A stretch of 64,000 bases of DNA from Prolixibacteraceae bacterium JC049 (GCA_023369685.1 SACZ01000002.1:1-64000); one strand, 5' to 3'; counted from the stretch's first letter, positions 38,835-48,847 are shown. Notes: generated by a model from the letters alone, not told the origin. A program made the numbers and translations.

Positions 38835-39857
38835 ATGAGTGCACCCAAACGAATTGGAGTATTAACAGCTGGAGGAGATTGTCCCGGATTAAACGCAGCC
38901 ATACGCGGCGTTGCTAAAACGGCAATTGTAGAATACGGCATGGAAGTACTAGGATTTACTGCTGGCTACAGTGGATTAATTCGCAAAGAGTACATCAAGC
39001 TCGAACAATCTATGGTATCTGGTATTCTCACATTAGGAGGAACCATTTTAGGAACTTCACGTGAAAAACCATTTAAAATGGTTGATGGAGAACCCAACAA
39101 GCCCGAAATCATTAAACAAAACTATAAAGAACTAGGCCTCGATTGCCTAGTTTGTATTGGTGGTAATGGTACCATGAAAACGGCCTGGAAGCTTTCCCAA
39201 CTGGGATTAAACGTTATTGGCATACCTAAAACCATCGACAATGACGTGTGGGGAACCGATATTACCTTCGGTTTTGATTCTGCTGTAGCTATCGCAACAG
39301 AAGCCATCGACCGCCTACACACTACAGCTAACTCGCACCAACGTGCAATGGTTATCGAAGTGATGGGGCACCATGCCGGATGGATAGCTCTTTATGCCGG
39401 ACTAGCTGGTGGTGGAGATATCATCCTGATTCCTGAATTAGAATACAACATTGGGAAAGTATGCAAATTTATCGAAGAGCGATTTGCAGCCAATAAACCT
39501 TACTCTATTATTGTTGTAGCAGAAGGTATAAAAGTTCCCAAAAAAGGAATTACTGCCGGACAATTTATTGCTGAAAACGTACAGCTATTCACAGGAATTG
39601 AGACACGTGAAACTCGTCTAGGATACATCCAGCGCGGTGGAAGTCCAACTCCAATGGATAGAATTTTGGCAACCCGATATGGAGCTTATGCTGCAGGACT
39701 CATTGCTGAAAATAAATTTGGTAAAATGGTAGCCATAAAAGGGAATAACCTGACAGCTGTTCCACTGGAAGAGGTAGGTGGAAAACTTAGCTTAGTTAAA
39801 GCCGACAATTCTTTGGTTAAGAAGGCCCGTAATATGGGTATCTCATTTGGTGATTAG
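38835..39857 (+). CDS. pfkA: 6-phosphofructokinase (group III, mixed-substrate type)
   Basis: 340 residues. GGDCPGLNAAIRG, IPKTIDNDVWGTD (catalytic Asp135, Lys132), EVMGHHAGWIALY and RLGYIQRGGSPTPMDR place it in the PfkA fold. Residues deciding phosphoryl donor: Gly112 (E. coli 104 position) points to ATP, while Lys132 (E. coli 124 position) is the PPi-type residue; this combination marks group III enzymes. The metal-binding Asp103 of E. coli is Asn111 here (GGNGT). Converts fructose-6-phosphate to the 1,6-bisphosphate. A purine-rich AAAAAGG lies before the ATG; a strong terminator follows. Confidence 0.94.
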   Translation: MSAPKRIGVLTAGGDCPGLNAAIRGVAKTAIVEYGMEVLGFTAGYSGLIRKEYIKLEQSMVSGILTLGGTILGTSREKPFKMVDGEPNKPEIIKQNYKELGLDCLVCIGGNGTMKTAWKLSQLGLNVIGIPKTIDNDVWGTDITFGFDSAVAIATEAIDRLHTTANSHQRAMVIEVMGHHAGWIALYAGLAGGGDIILIPELEYNIGKVCKFIEERFAANKPYSIIVVAEGIKVPKKGITAGQFIAENVQLFTGIETRETRLGYIQRGGSPTPMDRILATRYGAYAAGLIAENKFGKMVAIKGNNLTAVPLEEVGGKLSLVKADNSLVKKARNMGISFGD

Positions 39858-39888
39858 ATTTTTCTCACATCCGTTTAAATATTATTAC

Positions 39889-39924
39889 GATGACACCCAA
39901 GCTACTTGAGGTGTCATCTTTTTT
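39889..39924 (+). terminator. Rho-independent terminator of pfkA
   Basis: GATGACACC at 39889-39897 pairs perfectly with 39910-39918, loop of 12, followed by T6. Confidence 0.88.
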
Positions 39925-39953
39925 AAAACACACTCACTGAAAAAACTGAATAG

Positions 39954-40757
39954 ATGAAAATTGCAATTATTCAATTTGCACCTCTACTGAACCAGTTAGA
40001 TGCCACCATAGAACGACTAGATCTATTGCTTACTCAATGTAACAAAGCAGATTTGGTTGTTTTACCCGAACTGGCAAACTCTGGTTACAACTTCTCTTCG
40101 AAAGAAGAAGCTATTGCCAATGCCGAATCAATCAACGATAGTCGATTCATCGAATTATTAAAACAAAAGTGTCAGGAAAATGGCTACCATATCGTTTCCG
40201 GTTTTAATGAGAAAGATGGAAAACATTTGTATAATTCTTCGGTATTAGTAAATAAAGACGAAGTAGTTGGATGCTACAGAAAGTTGCACCTTTTCATGAA
40301 CGAACAGAATATCTTTCAGCCAGGCAATGCAGGACTACCTGTTTTTGAAGTTGGTGATGCCAAGATAGGAATGTTGATTTGCTTCGATTGGACTTTCCCG
40401 GAAGTTTGGCGCCTAATGGCTATGAAAGGGGTAGATTTGATTCTGCATCCTAGCAACTTAGTTCTTCCTTATGCTCAGTCGGTAGTTAAAGGTTATGCCA
40501 TTACCAACAAAATATTTGTTGCCACAGCCAACCGAATAGGAACAGAAGAAAGTTTGACATTTACAGGACAATCGCAGGTTGTTTCTCCTCAAATGGAAGT
40601 ATTGAGCCAAGCATCACCTGATATGGAGGAAATTATCTTTGCTAATATCGATTTAAGCTTAAGTCGAAATAAAAACATTACTCCGTTGAATCACTCATTT
40701 GAAAGCAGGCGTACTGATGTTTATAAATTGACTGAAAACACTACAAGCAATGGATAA
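39954..40757 (+). CDS. Carbon-nitrogen hydrolase (nitrilase superfamily)
   Basis: 267 residues. Catalytic triad Glu39 (VLPELANSGY), Lys110 (CYRKLHLF) and Cys143 (LICFDWTFPE). Hydrolyses an amide or carbamoyl bond in a small molecule; the ELANSGYNF and FDWTFPEVWR pattern fits aliphatic amidase/N-carbamoyl-amine-type branches rather than a true nitrilase. Substrate unknown. Overlaps the start of the cyclo-ligase gene by eight bases, so the two are translationally coupled. Confidence 0.9.
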   Translation: MKIAIIQFAPLLNQLDATIERLDLLLTQCNKADLVVLPELANSGYNFSSKEEAIANAESINDSRFIELLKQKCQENGYHIVSGFNEKDGKHLYNSSVLVNKDEVVGCYRKLHLFMNEQNIFQPGNAGLPVFEVGDAKIGMLICFDWTFPEVWRLMAMKGVDLILHPSNLVLPYAQSVVKGYAITNKIFVATANRIGTEESLTFTGQSQVVSPQMEVLSQASPDMEEIIFANIDLSLSRNKNITPLNHSFESRRTDVYKLTENTTSNG

Positions 40758-41280
40758 GCAAACAATTCGCAAGCAAATAAGAGAGGCAAAGTGCCAATTC
40801 TCGTTGGAAGAAAAGCAGCAACTTTCTCTTCCAATATTAAACAATATCGAGGGACACTCGCTTTTTCAGCAGGCCCAAACGGTGATGCTTTACTGGTCGA
40901 TGAAAGATGAAGTGCACACCCACGATTTTGTTGAAAAATGGTATCAACATAAGCGCATATTACTTCCTTCAATTAATGGAGACGAGCTTGTTCTAAAGCA
41001 ATTTGAAGGGATGGATGAATTAATTGCGGGAGAAGGTTTTGGAATTCCAGAACCTGCAGGTGATCCTTTTACGGCATACAATGAAATCGATTTGATTATT
41101 GTTCCTGGAATTGCTTTCGATATTCAAAACAACCGACTTGGTCGCGGTAGAGGATTCTACGACAAACTACTAAAAACAACCAATTGCCCTAAAATGGGAA
41201 TTTGCTTTGATTTTCAATTGCTATCTGCTATCCCAACAGAGCCACACGACATGCCAATGGATGTGGTAATATCAATATAA
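40750..41280 (+). CDS. 5-formyltetrahydrofolate cyclo-ligase
   Basis: 176 residues, usual length. Lysine-rich N-terminus (MDKQTIRKQIR), FGIPEP, and the signature LGRGRGFYDKLL with ICFDFQL nearby. Converts 5-formyl-THF to 5,10-methenyl-THF with ATP. Overlaps the nitrilase-family gene by eight bases. Confidence 0.94.
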   Translation: MDKQTIRKQIREAKCQFSLEEKQQLSLPILNNIEGHSLFQQAQTVMLYWSMKDEVHTHDFVEKWYQHKRILLPSINGDELVLKQFEGMDELIAGEGFGIPEPAGDPFTAYNEIDLIIVPGIAFDIQNNRLGRGRGFYDKLLKTTNCPKMGICFDFQLLSAIPTEPHDMPMDVVISI

Positions 41281-41304
41281 CATAGAGGTTAGATGCTCTA
41301 TTCT

Positions 41305-41335
41305 AAAAAAAGCCCCGATTCAAAAGAACCGAGGC
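41305..41335 (-). terminator. Terminator of the S9 peptidase gene
   Basis: 41312-41321 pairs with 41326-41335. The two imperfect positions are both G.U on the minus strand, and that strand continues into T7, so it serves the peptidase gene ending at 41345. Confidence 0.8.
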
Positions 41336-41344
41336 CATATCTAA

Positions 41345-43759
41345 TTACTTTTTGTTTTTCACATATTTTTCGAGCCATTGATCTTGCTCCCAAAGCACAT
41401 GCAGTACCGATTCTCGTGCCCGGTAACTATGGCTTTCAAATGGCAACATCACCAATCGCACTGTTCCTCCCAAGCCTTTTAGCGCATTGAAATAACGCTC
41501 ACTTTGCATTGGATAAGTACCTGAATTATTATCCGCCTTTCCATGAATCAACAACAATGGATGTTTCATCTTGCTCGCATTCATAAACGGCGACATAGTA
41601 TTGTAAATCTGTGGAGCATCCCAGTAACTACGCTCTTCAGACTGAAATCCGAAAGGAGTAAGCGTACGGTTATATGCACCACTTCGGGCAATTCCTGCTG
41701 CAAACAGATCACTATGAGTAAGTAAATTTGCAGTCATAAATGCACCATAAGAGTGTCCACCAACTGCTACTCTGTTTCTATCGATGTAGCCCAGACTATC
41801 AACAGCATCAATGGCAGCCTTTGCATTGGCTATCAACTGAGGAAGGAATGTATCGTTAGGTTCGTTTTCCCCTTCTCCTACAATTGGAAACGAAGCTCCA
41901 TCGAGAATTGCATACCCACGCAACGCCCAATAAACAGGAGTTCCATACCACAAATAAGTAAATGTATTTTTCGATTTTGTTACCTGACCAGCATTGCGTT
42001 TATCCTTGTACTCTACCGGATAAGCCCACATCACCATTGGTAGCTTCTCTTTCTTTGTTCGATCGTAGTTTGGAGGCAAATAAAGAGTTCCTGAAAGCTC
42101 TACACCATCATTTCGCTTATACTTAATTACCTCTTTATGCACCTTAGACATGATTTCGTAAGGGTTCTTATTGAAAGTAATCTGCTTAAGTGCGCTCTTC
42201 TTTTTGTAATTGCGAATATAATAGTTCGGATATTCTGTTTTAGACTGAATACTTACCATTAATTCACCCTTTTTCAAATCGATAACACGAGCAATATACT
42301 CGTAATGATCATCGTTTTTAGCACGATAAAGTCGAGTGATTTTCTTCTTCTTTAAATCGAATTTATCCAAAAACGGACGAGGACCTTCTGGAGAGTGTCC
42401 AGCACCTTTCAGGTAGATATAACGTCCTTTTTCAACATGCATTACATATCTGCCATATTGGTTTTTAAATCGAACAGGAGATCCCGGATCACTGTATCGA
42501 TCCTGAGTACTTCTGTCTTCCAATATTTCAGGTTTTTGCTTATTATCTGAAGGGTTAAACAGGTAAGTCTTCAAATTACGCGATGCCCACCAATAATCAA
42601 CTGCCAACGCAATATTATCGGTTCCCCAGATGATTGAGTCGTAACGATTTTTAGTTCGAATTAGTTCTTTAGGCTCTTCTGTAAATGGAGCTGCTTGTTG
42701 ATAAACCACGTCGCGGTATTCTACTTTTTTAGCTGGATCGCCACCATCTAATGCCTCGACCCAAGTCATTACCGCTCCTTTATCGCTTCTCCAACGATGA
42801 GAGCGTTGCCCCAAACGAACGGCATCGAACCCCTTTGGCAACTCTTCCGTTAATGGAATCTCTGCCAATTGCTTCACATGCTTGCCGTTCATATCATATA
42901 CATCAACAGAACGAGTAAAACGGTAATAAGGTACCAAGTATGAATAAGGTTGAGACAAGCGAGTTATTAACACATAGTTCCCATCAGGTGATATTGAAAC
43001 TCCAGAATAAACAGCTTTATCTTGCCATTTGGTTCTCTGCCCATCTAAAGCATACAAATATAATTCCGACGTTGTGAAATAGTCGAAATTGGCTTCATCG
43101 GTTTTGTTTTTCAACAAATCCTGGTAAGTTCTATTTTGTGCTTTCTGTCCTAAGTTTTCTGAAATAATTGGTCCTTTGGGCACTGGATTTTCAGCATAAA
43201 AACGACCTCGTTCTTTGGGTAATACTTTTACTAAAATACCACTTCCATCGCGTTTCCAGTTAATTACATCACCCATAATTGGATTTAATACAGCTTCTGA
43301 AAGGCGCTTTGCTTTGGCTGATCCCAGGTCAAGTACCCAAAGCTCTACTCCATTTTCAACCGTATTGGTAAATGCAATTTTCGATTGGTCAGGCGACCAA
43401 CTGAATTTAGATAGCAAAACATTCTCAGGCAAGCCTTTTACTTCTAGTACCTCTCCTGTTTCAATTCTTTTGATTTTAATACCATAGTAAAAGTAGTTCC
43501 TACTACTTCCATTGGTTTTCGGGTTAATTCTTAAACCTGCCAAACGATACTCTTTCTGAGCCAGTTCCTGAATAGAAGCATACTGACGGGTTTCCATCAA
43601 CAACATGTTCTTCATGTCGCGCGTAACCCAAGTAGAGGGTGAAGTTGGCACATCGGCCAATGATAAGATATCGGGATGAGGCTTTTGGTATGCCACATCA
43701 AGCTGCGCCCAACTTACCGAGAACGTAAGTAGAAGCAAAAGGGTTATAATAGATCTCAT
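41345..43759 (-). CDS. S9-family serine peptidase (glutamyl endopeptidase-like), exported
   Basis: 804 residues. Signal peptide 1-18 (SVSWA), a propeller-like N-terminal half (about 80-500) and a C-terminal alpha/beta-hydrolase domain with nucleophile Ser670 (GGHSYGAFM), Asp743 (HGKADNNSG) and His777 (FESHSYRAR). The pattern resembles the prolyl oligopeptidase branch that includes plant chloroplast glutamyl peptidase. Expected to be periplasmic and to trim peptides. Single gene with its own terminator. Confidence 0.92.
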   Translation of the reverse strand: MRSIITLLLLLTFSVSWAQLDVAYQKPHPDILSLADVPTSPSTWVTRDMKNMLLMETRQYASIQELAQKEYRLAGLRINPKTNGSSRNYFYYGIKIKRIETGEVLEVKGLPENVLLSKFSWSPDQSKIAFTNTVENGVELWVLDLGSAKAKRLSEAVLNPIMGDVINWKRDGSGILVKVLPKERGRFYAENPVPKGPIISENLGQKAQNRTYQDLLKNKTDEANFDYFTTSELYLYALDGQRTKWQDKAVYSGVSISPDGNYVLITRLSQPYSYLVPYYRFTRSVDVYDMNGKHVKQLAEIPLTEELPKGFDAVRLGQRSHRWRSDKGAVMTWVEALDGGDPAKKVEYRDVVYQQAAPFTEEPKELIRTKNRYDSIIWGTDNIALAVDYWWASRNLKTYLFNPSDNKQKPEILEDRSTQDRYSDPGSPVRFKNQYGRYVMHVEKGRYIYLKGAGHSPEGPRPFLDKFDLKKKKITRLYRAKNDDHYEYIARVIDLKKGELMVSIQSKTEYPNYYIRNYKKKSALKQITFNKNPYEIMSKVHKEVIKYKRNDGVELSGTLYLPPNYDRTKKEKLPMVMWAYPVEYKDKRNAGQVTKSKNTFTYLWYGTPVYWALRGYAILDGASFPIVGEGENEPNDTFLPQLIANAKAAIDAVDSLGYIDRNRVAVGGHSYGAFMTANLLTHSDLFAAGIARSGAYNRTLTPFGFQSEERSYWDAPQIYNTMSPFMNASKMKHPLLLIHGKADNNSGTYPMQSERYFNALKGLGGTVRLVMLPFESHSYRARESVLHVLWEQDQWLEKYVKNKK

Positions 43760-43829
43760 TTATGTATTTACTTTTCCCATGCAACAACATGGAGTTAGAC
43801 TTTCCTTTTTACAACTGACATGTAGTTAA

Positions 43830-45980
43830 CTACACAATTTTAAGGTGATTGTCAGCTTGTGTAATTTTAATTGCAAAGTAGAATCGGGTTCCCTTATTAA
43901 TTTCCGATTGGAACGAAATTCTGGCGCCCAATTGCTTGGCATAATGCTGTGCAATTGACAAGCCAAGACCTGTTCCTCCATACTCTCTGGATTTATCGTT
44001 ATCCAGCTGATGAAAGCGAGCAAAAACCTGCTCATGAGCATCCATTGGAATTCCAATCCCAGTATCTTCCACATAGAATTCGATGTGCTGCTCATCGGTC
44101 ATTCTATATCCAAACTTAACCTCTCCTCGTTCGGTAAACTTAATTGCATTATCAATTAAGTGCGAAAGAATCTCACGCAGCAAAGCCCCATCGGTGTATA
44201 TCGAAAAGTTTTGGTTCTGATTTTCGGAGTCAATAGTGAGCTTTAAGTTCTTCTTCTTCTCTAAATCCTGATTCTTCTGGTGAGTATATGTTCTATAAAG
44301 TTCGGTCAACAATTGGTTTACCTTAAACAACGACTTATCAACATCTATTTGATTGGCTTCAATTTTCGACAAGCTAATCATGTCGGTAATCATTTTCAGT
44401 AGCAATTCCCCATTCTGCACAATGATACTCACAAAGCGAGAGCGGTCTTCCTGATCGAAATCGGGCGACTCTAACATTCGGGCAAAACCGATAATTGCAT
44501 TCATTGGAGTACGCACCTCGTGAGACAAGTTGGCTAAGAATGCCGACTTCAAGCGATCTGCATTTTCGGCTTTCTCTTTGGCCTCTTCCATTTTTTGTTC
44601 GGCCAACTTACGCTTGGTAATGTCACGAGAAAGCGAAATCACCGAATGGTCGTTCAACTTCACCATTCGCATTTCGAAAAGCATTGTTCCGTGCGGAGTT
44701 TCAAATGCATATTCGATGGATTCGATGGTATTGAATTTAATTACATTCTGAATGGATTGATAGATGGTTCTTGTCATCTTCTGACTAAAGCCAACTTCAA
44801 AAATAGAATTCCCAATAATATCTTCCGGATTGATGTTTAGTGCCGCCTGCTCTTTGGCCACGTAATCCACATAAACACCATCTTTATCCATTACGAAGTA
44901 CATATCTGGGACTGCCTCCAGTAATGCTTTGTAGCGTTTTTCGCTTTCAGCCAGATTTTGCAAATCGTTTTTCTGCTCTGTTAAGTCACTGAAATAACTT
45001 ACAATCTGGTCATTATCTATAAATACATTTTGAATCTCAAACCATTTGTCGATATGTGGGAAATAGATTGGCTCAGAATTTTTGCCCTTCTGCAAATAGA
45101 AGTTATGCCAATCGAACCCTTCACGGAAAACATCAGAAAGCACTGCTTCTGCATCAATTCCTTCCAAATTTCTTTTTACAATAGAGAAACTATCCTGAAA
45201 TACCTTATTGGCTCGTCCAATTTTAAGACCGCTTACTTCGTTGTGCTCATCACGAACAATATTTAGCACCAAGATACCTTGCTTACTTTCTCTAAAGTTA
45301 ATATCGATTTTTCGGTTCAACTGTTGTATTGTCTCATCGCGTTGTTCTAAAGTACGACTATAAAACCAATATAAGAACACAAGAATTGAACTGTAACAGA
45401 TGAATGCAAATACCGGATTCATTCGGTCTCCGAAATCCCCCCAGGTAATACTCAATAGCTCCGAAGCATATCCTGTTAGTAAAACATGCCCAACAATCGT
45501 TACTACTCCCAATGCACCATAAACCAGTAAGTACTTTACTTTGGGCGCATAGATCATGTAAAACAGATATATCAATCCCAACAAATAGCACGTATAGTAA
45601 TAAGACGTTGTTTCAGGGATTAGAGCATAATCGCTGGATATAAAAAAGAAGTAGATAGATATGGGCGTCAGATAGGCAGTATGTAAAGCTGCTTTTTTAT
45701 TCTTCCGAAGAATATAATGCACACACACCAAGAATAGCGAGATTAGTGTTAAAAATCCTGGAAGAGACATTCTAGATAGCTGACTAGATATCGTCCGTGC
45801 TAAAATCAATCCAATTACTATTCCTAAAAACGAATAAATCAATAGAGATACCGATTTTCGTTTATCATCACCCTGTCCGTTATCGTAAAAATTGAATAAA
45901 TTACCAATCACTACAGCACTCTTAATTTTTGAATATAAACTGCTTATATTGGTTAAAAATAATGAAAAATATAAGTCCAC
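43830..45980 (-). CDS. Membrane PAS sensor histidine kinase
   Basis: 716 residues. Five or six N-terminal membrane helices (about 45-215), a linker PAS-like region (about 225-335), a PAS domain (about 340-460: YKALLEAVPDMYFVMDKDG), HisKA with phospho-acceptor His487 (NLSHEVRTPMNA), and HATPase with DNAIKF, EDTGIGIP and GGTGLGLSIA. No receiver domain and no regulator gene nearby, so it is an orphan kinase. Divergent from pruA; a functional link is not shown. Confidence 0.92.
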   Translation of the reverse strand: MDLYFSLFLTNISSLYSKIKSAVVIGNLFNFYDNGQGDDKRKSVSLLIYSFLGIVIGLILARTISSQLSRMSLPGFLTLISLFLVCVHYILRKNKKAALHTAYLTPISIYFFFISSDYALIPETTSYYYTCYLLGLIYLFYMIYAPKVKYLLVYGALGVVTIVGHVLLTGYASELLSITWGDFGDRMNPVFAFICYSSILVFLYWFYSRTLEQRDETIQQLNRKIDINFRESKQGILVLNIVRDEHNEVSGLKIGRANKVFQDSFSIVKRNLEGIDAEAVLSDVFREGFDWHNFYLQKGKNSEPIYFPHIDKWFEIQNVFIDNDQIVSYFSDLTEQKNDLQNLAESEKRYKALLEAVPDMYFVMDKDGVYVDYVAKEQAALNINPEDIIGNSIFEVGFSQKMTRTIYQSIQNVIKFNTIESIEYAFETPHGTMLFEMRMVKLNDHSVISLSRDITKRKLAEQKMEEAKEKAENADRLKSAFLANLSHEVRTPMNAIIGFARMLESPDFDQEDRSRFVSIIVQNGELLLKMITDMISLSKIEANQIDVDKSLFKVNQLLTELYRTYTHQKNQDLEKKKNLKLTIDSENQNQNFSIYTDGALLREILSHLIDNAIKFTERGEVKFGYRMTDEQHIEFYVEDTGIGIPMDAHEQVFARFHQLDNDKSREYGGTGLGLSIAQHYAKQLGARISFQSEINKGTRFYFAIKITQADNHLKIV

Positions 45981-46055
45981 AGGGGCTTTTCAGCAATTCT
46001 ATCATTTTTTTTTCAAAGGCTGATATTTATTAGTGTTTCTCAACAAGTGAAATTA

Positions 46056-46063
46056 TAGATTTG
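46056..46063 (+). promoter_or_regulatory. -7 box candidate for pruA
   Basis: TAGATTTG matches TAnnTTTG, 69 bases before the pruA start. No convincing -33 element. Confidence 0.4.
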
Positions 46064-46131
46064 TAAGAGTGCCAAAAACCGCTAATTTTTAATGTAGTAA
46101 GATTATTAATAACCTTTAAAACAATACAATT

Positions 46132-47769
46132 ATGCCGAAAGGATTTTTTAACGTACCCATTGCCAAGAATGAGCCTGTAAAGACATATGCTCCTGGATCT
46201 CCTGAGAGAGCTGAGCTTCAAGCGATGATCAAAAAAATGCGCTCAGAAGAGATCGATATTCCAATGGTAATTGGAGGAAAACCGGTTACTACTAATCGCC
46301 GTGAAAGGGTTGCTCCTCCACATGATATTGCACACACACTTGGACATTATTACCAAGGAGATGCATCTCATGTAAGTCAAGCTATCGACGCTGCATTGGA
46401 AGCACGTGAAAAGTGGGCAAAGATGGAATGGCATCATCGTGCTGCTATCTTCTTAAAAGCAGCCGACCTTATTGCTGGCCCTTACAGAGCAAAAATTAAT
46501 GCTGCTACTATTCTAGGTCAGTCGAAAAATGCTTTCCAAGCTGAAATTGACTCAGCATGTGAATTGGCCGACTTCCTTCGTTTTGGTGTACAGTGTATGT
46601 CTCAGATTTATGCTTTCCAGCCAGAATCGTCAACAGGAATGTGGAACTACAATGAATTTCGACCATTGGAAGGATTCGTATTTGCATTAACTCCTTTCAA
46701 CTTTACTGCTATTGCTGGTAACTTACCATCTGCTCCGGCTATGATGGGCGGTGTAGCTGTGTGGAAACCTTCGAAAACAGCTGTATATTCTGCCAAAGTA
46801 ATCATGGAAGTATTACAGGAAGCAGGATTACCTGACGGTGTAATCAACCTTGTATTTGCATCCGGACCAGTTGCTGCTGACGTTGTGCTTTCGCACCCTG
46901 ACTTTGCAGGTATTCACTTTACTGGATCTACTGCAGTATTTAATAGCATCTGGGAAAAAGTTGGAGCCAATATCAATAACTATAAAACTTATCCACGCAT
47001 TGTTGGTGAAACAGGAGGTAAAGATTTCATTTTTGCTGAGAAAACAGCCGACACTACTGCATTAGCAACAGCAATTGTTCGTGGTGCATTCGAATACCAA
47101 GGACAAAAATGTTCTGCAGCTTCTCGCGCATACATTCCTGCTAGTATTTGGGATGAGCTTTGGGAAAAAGTAGAAGCTCAGTTGAAAGAGGTTAAAGTGG
47201 GACCACCAGAAGACTTCACTAATTTCGTAAATGCTGTTATCGACGAAACATCTTTCGACAAACTGAAGCAATCAATTGATGAAGCAAAAGCAGCTGATGA
47301 TGCAGAAGTTATTTTCGGTGGTAATTGCGATAAGAGCGTAGGCTACTTTATCGAGCCTACAATTATTCGTGCAAAAACACCTAAGTATATCACAATGGAA
47401 GAAGAGCTTTTCGGGCCTGTTCTAACCATTTATGTATACGAAGATGAAAAGATCGATGAAACACTAGATATTCTAGATGGAACATCAATTTATGCACTTA
47501 CGGGTTGTGTTTGGTCACAAAACAGATACGAAATTGAGCGTATCACTGAACGCTTAGCCAACTGTGCTGGTAACTTCTATATCAACGACAAACCAACTGG
47601 TGCAGTTGTTGGTCAGCAGCCATTTGGTGGATCAAGAGGATCAGGAACTAACGATAAAGCGGGATCAATCTTCAACATGTTACGTTGGACATCCATTCGC
47701 ACTATCAAGGAAACTTTTGTTCCTGCCAACCATTTCTCTTATCCTAACTTCCAACCAGATAACGAGTAA
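46132..47769 (+). CDS. pruA: L-glutamate gamma-semialdehyde dehydrogenase (P5C dehydrogenase)
   Basis: 545 residues, the length of single-domain P5C dehydrogenases. Aldehyde dehydrogenase fold with TPFNFTAIAGNLPSAPA, the Glu motif IVGETGGKDF, catalytic Cys in YQGQKCSAASR, and EELFGPVLTIYVYED. Oxidises glutamate semialdehyde to glutamate with NAD+ in proline and arginine catabolism. No proline dehydrogenase gene is adjacent. Monocistronic with a terminator directly after. Confidence 0.96.
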   Translation: MPKGFFNVPIAKNEPVKTYAPGSPERAELQAMIKKMRSEEIDIPMVIGGKPVTTNRRERVAPPHDIAHTLGHYYQGDASHVSQAIDAALEAREKWAKMEWHHRAAIFLKAADLIAGPYRAKINAATILGQSKNAFQAEIDSACELADFLRFGVQCMSQIYAFQPESSTGMWNYNEFRPLEGFVFALTPFNFTAIAGNLPSAPAMMGGVAVWKPSKTAVYSAKVIMEVLQEAGLPDGVINLVFASGPVAADVVLSHPDFAGIHFTGSTAVFNSIWEKVGANINNYKTYPRIVGETGGKDFIFAEKTADTTALATAIVRGAFEYQGQKCSAASRAYIPASIWDELWEKVEAQLKEVKVGPPEDFTNFVNAVIDETSFDKLKQSIDEAKAADDAEVIFGGNCDKSVGYFIEPTIIRAKTPKYITMEEELFGPVLTIYVYEDEKIDETLDILDGTSIYALTGCVWSQNRYEIERITERLANCAGNFYINDKPTGAVVGQQPFGGSRGSGTNDKAGSIFNMLRWTSIRTIKETFVPANHFSYPNFQPDNE

Positions 47770-47794
47770 ACAAATCTTTTTTATATATTTTTTT

Positions 47795-47824
47795 GAGGAG
47801 TCTCTTGAGGCTCCTCTTTTTTTT
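47795..47824 (+). terminator. Rho-independent terminator of pruA
   Basis: GAGGAG at 47795-47800 pairs with CTCCTC at 47811-47816, then T8. Confidence 0.85.
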
Positions 47825-47838
47825 GCCAATCAAATCAA

Positions 47839-47846
47839 TAACTTTG
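47839..47846 (+). promoter_or_regulatory. -7 box candidate very close to the ftsB-like start
   Basis: TAACTTTG ends only eight bases before the ATG at 47855, so transcription would begin almost at the start codon. Confidence 0.35.
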
Positions 47847-47854
47847 TAGTAGTT

Positions 47855-48160
47855 ATGCCCAGAAGTAAACGCAGAAATATCATTTTAACGCTCATCAAGA
47901 ATCCATTTATTTGGACTTTGTTGTATTTTTTTGTGCACATTACTTTTATTGAAGAGTATAACTTAATCCGAAAATCGAAAGACAGAGCAAAGCTAAATCA
48001 GCTTAAAGAGGCTCAACAATACTACAAGAATAAAATTAAAACCGACCGGGCGAAATTGCGAAGTCTAACTTCGAGTAAAGCAAGCTTAGAAAAATATGCT
48101 CGGGAACAATATTTAATGAAAAAAGAGGGCGAAGATATATTCATTGTTATTGAAAAATAA
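47855..48160 (+). CDS. FtsB/DivIC-family cell division protein
   Basis: 101 residues starting at 47855 (MPRSKRRNIIL). A longer frame open from 47564 overlaps pruA and should not be used. Basic N-terminus, one membrane helix (about 18-36: FIWTLLYFFVHITF), then a coiled coil (about 45-85) and a conserved KYAREQYLMKKEGEDIF tail, the typical septum-formation initiator layout. A divisome component bridging inner-membrane proteins. Lies after the pruA terminator with its own -7 candidate. Confidence 0.85.
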   Translation: MPRSKRRNIILTLIKNPFIWTLLYFFVHITFIEEYNLIRKSKDRAKLNQLKEAQQYYKNKIKTDRAKLRSLTSSKASLEKYAREQYLMKKEGEDIFIVIEK

Positions 48161-48261
48161 TACCTCTTTCCTTTGCCACTCTATCATTCATCACTATTTC
48201 TCATTTGTACTAGTTTAGCTTTTTTATTATATTGGTTCTAAATTAACTGTACAAATTTGCC

Positions 48262-48843
48262 ATGCATAAAAATCCATTTAAAATAGAGAGTAACAATATT
48301 GCTCCTACAAAAGGAAGCATTCTTATTGCTGAACCATTTTTAGATGGTAGTTATTTTAGTCGCTCTATCATCTTAATTGCCGAATATAACAATAAAGAGG
48401 TAGTTGGTTTTATACTAAACAAAGCAATCGACTTTCCCATTAGAAATTTCAAAGAAGAACTACCTAACTTCCCTACAGATGTTCATCTTGGTGGGCCTGT
48501 AAATCCAGAGTATTTATACTTTATTCACACTGCTGGAGATATTATTCCCGATAGCATACAAATTGTTGATAACTTATACTGGGGAGGAAGTTTCGATACA
48601 CTGAAGGAGCTCATCAACGATGAAAAAATAAAACCATCGCAGGTTCGCTTCTTTTTAGGTTATTCTGGCTGGACTACAGAGCAATTGGAGCAAGAATTAA
48701 AAGAAGATTCGTGGCTTGTTTCCAACATCGATGTGAATAGAATTATGAAGTCATCTCCTGATCTTTGGAAAGATGCGCTAAAAAAACTGGGAGGTAAATA
48801 TGCATTATGGGAGCATTTCCCTCAAGATCCATCGATGAATTAA
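48262..48843 (+). CDS. YqgE/AlgH family protein
   Basis: 193 residues, family length. Conserved features: KGSILIAEPFL, FSRSIILIAEY, GFILNKAI, LGGPV, and RFFLGYSGW near the middle. The family is widespread but its biochemical role is not settled. Converges with the class IV aminotransferase-like gene, only four bases between their ends. Confidence 0.93.
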   Translation: MHKNPFKIESNNIAPTKGSILIAEPFLDGSYFSRSIILIAEYNNKEVVGFILNKAIDFPIRNFKEELPNFPTDVHLGGPVNPEYLYFIHTAGDIIPDSIQIVDNLYWGGSFDTLKELINDEKIKPSQVRFFLGYSGWTTEQLEQELKEDSWLVSNIDVNRIMKSSPDLWKDALKKLGGKYALWEHFPQDPSMN

Positions 48844-48847
48844 TTCA

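Noticed and set aside
47564-47854. Extended N-terminus of the ftsB-like gene
   Set aside because: It overlaps pruA out of frame and crosses the pruA terminator; the ATG at 47855 gives the normal family length.
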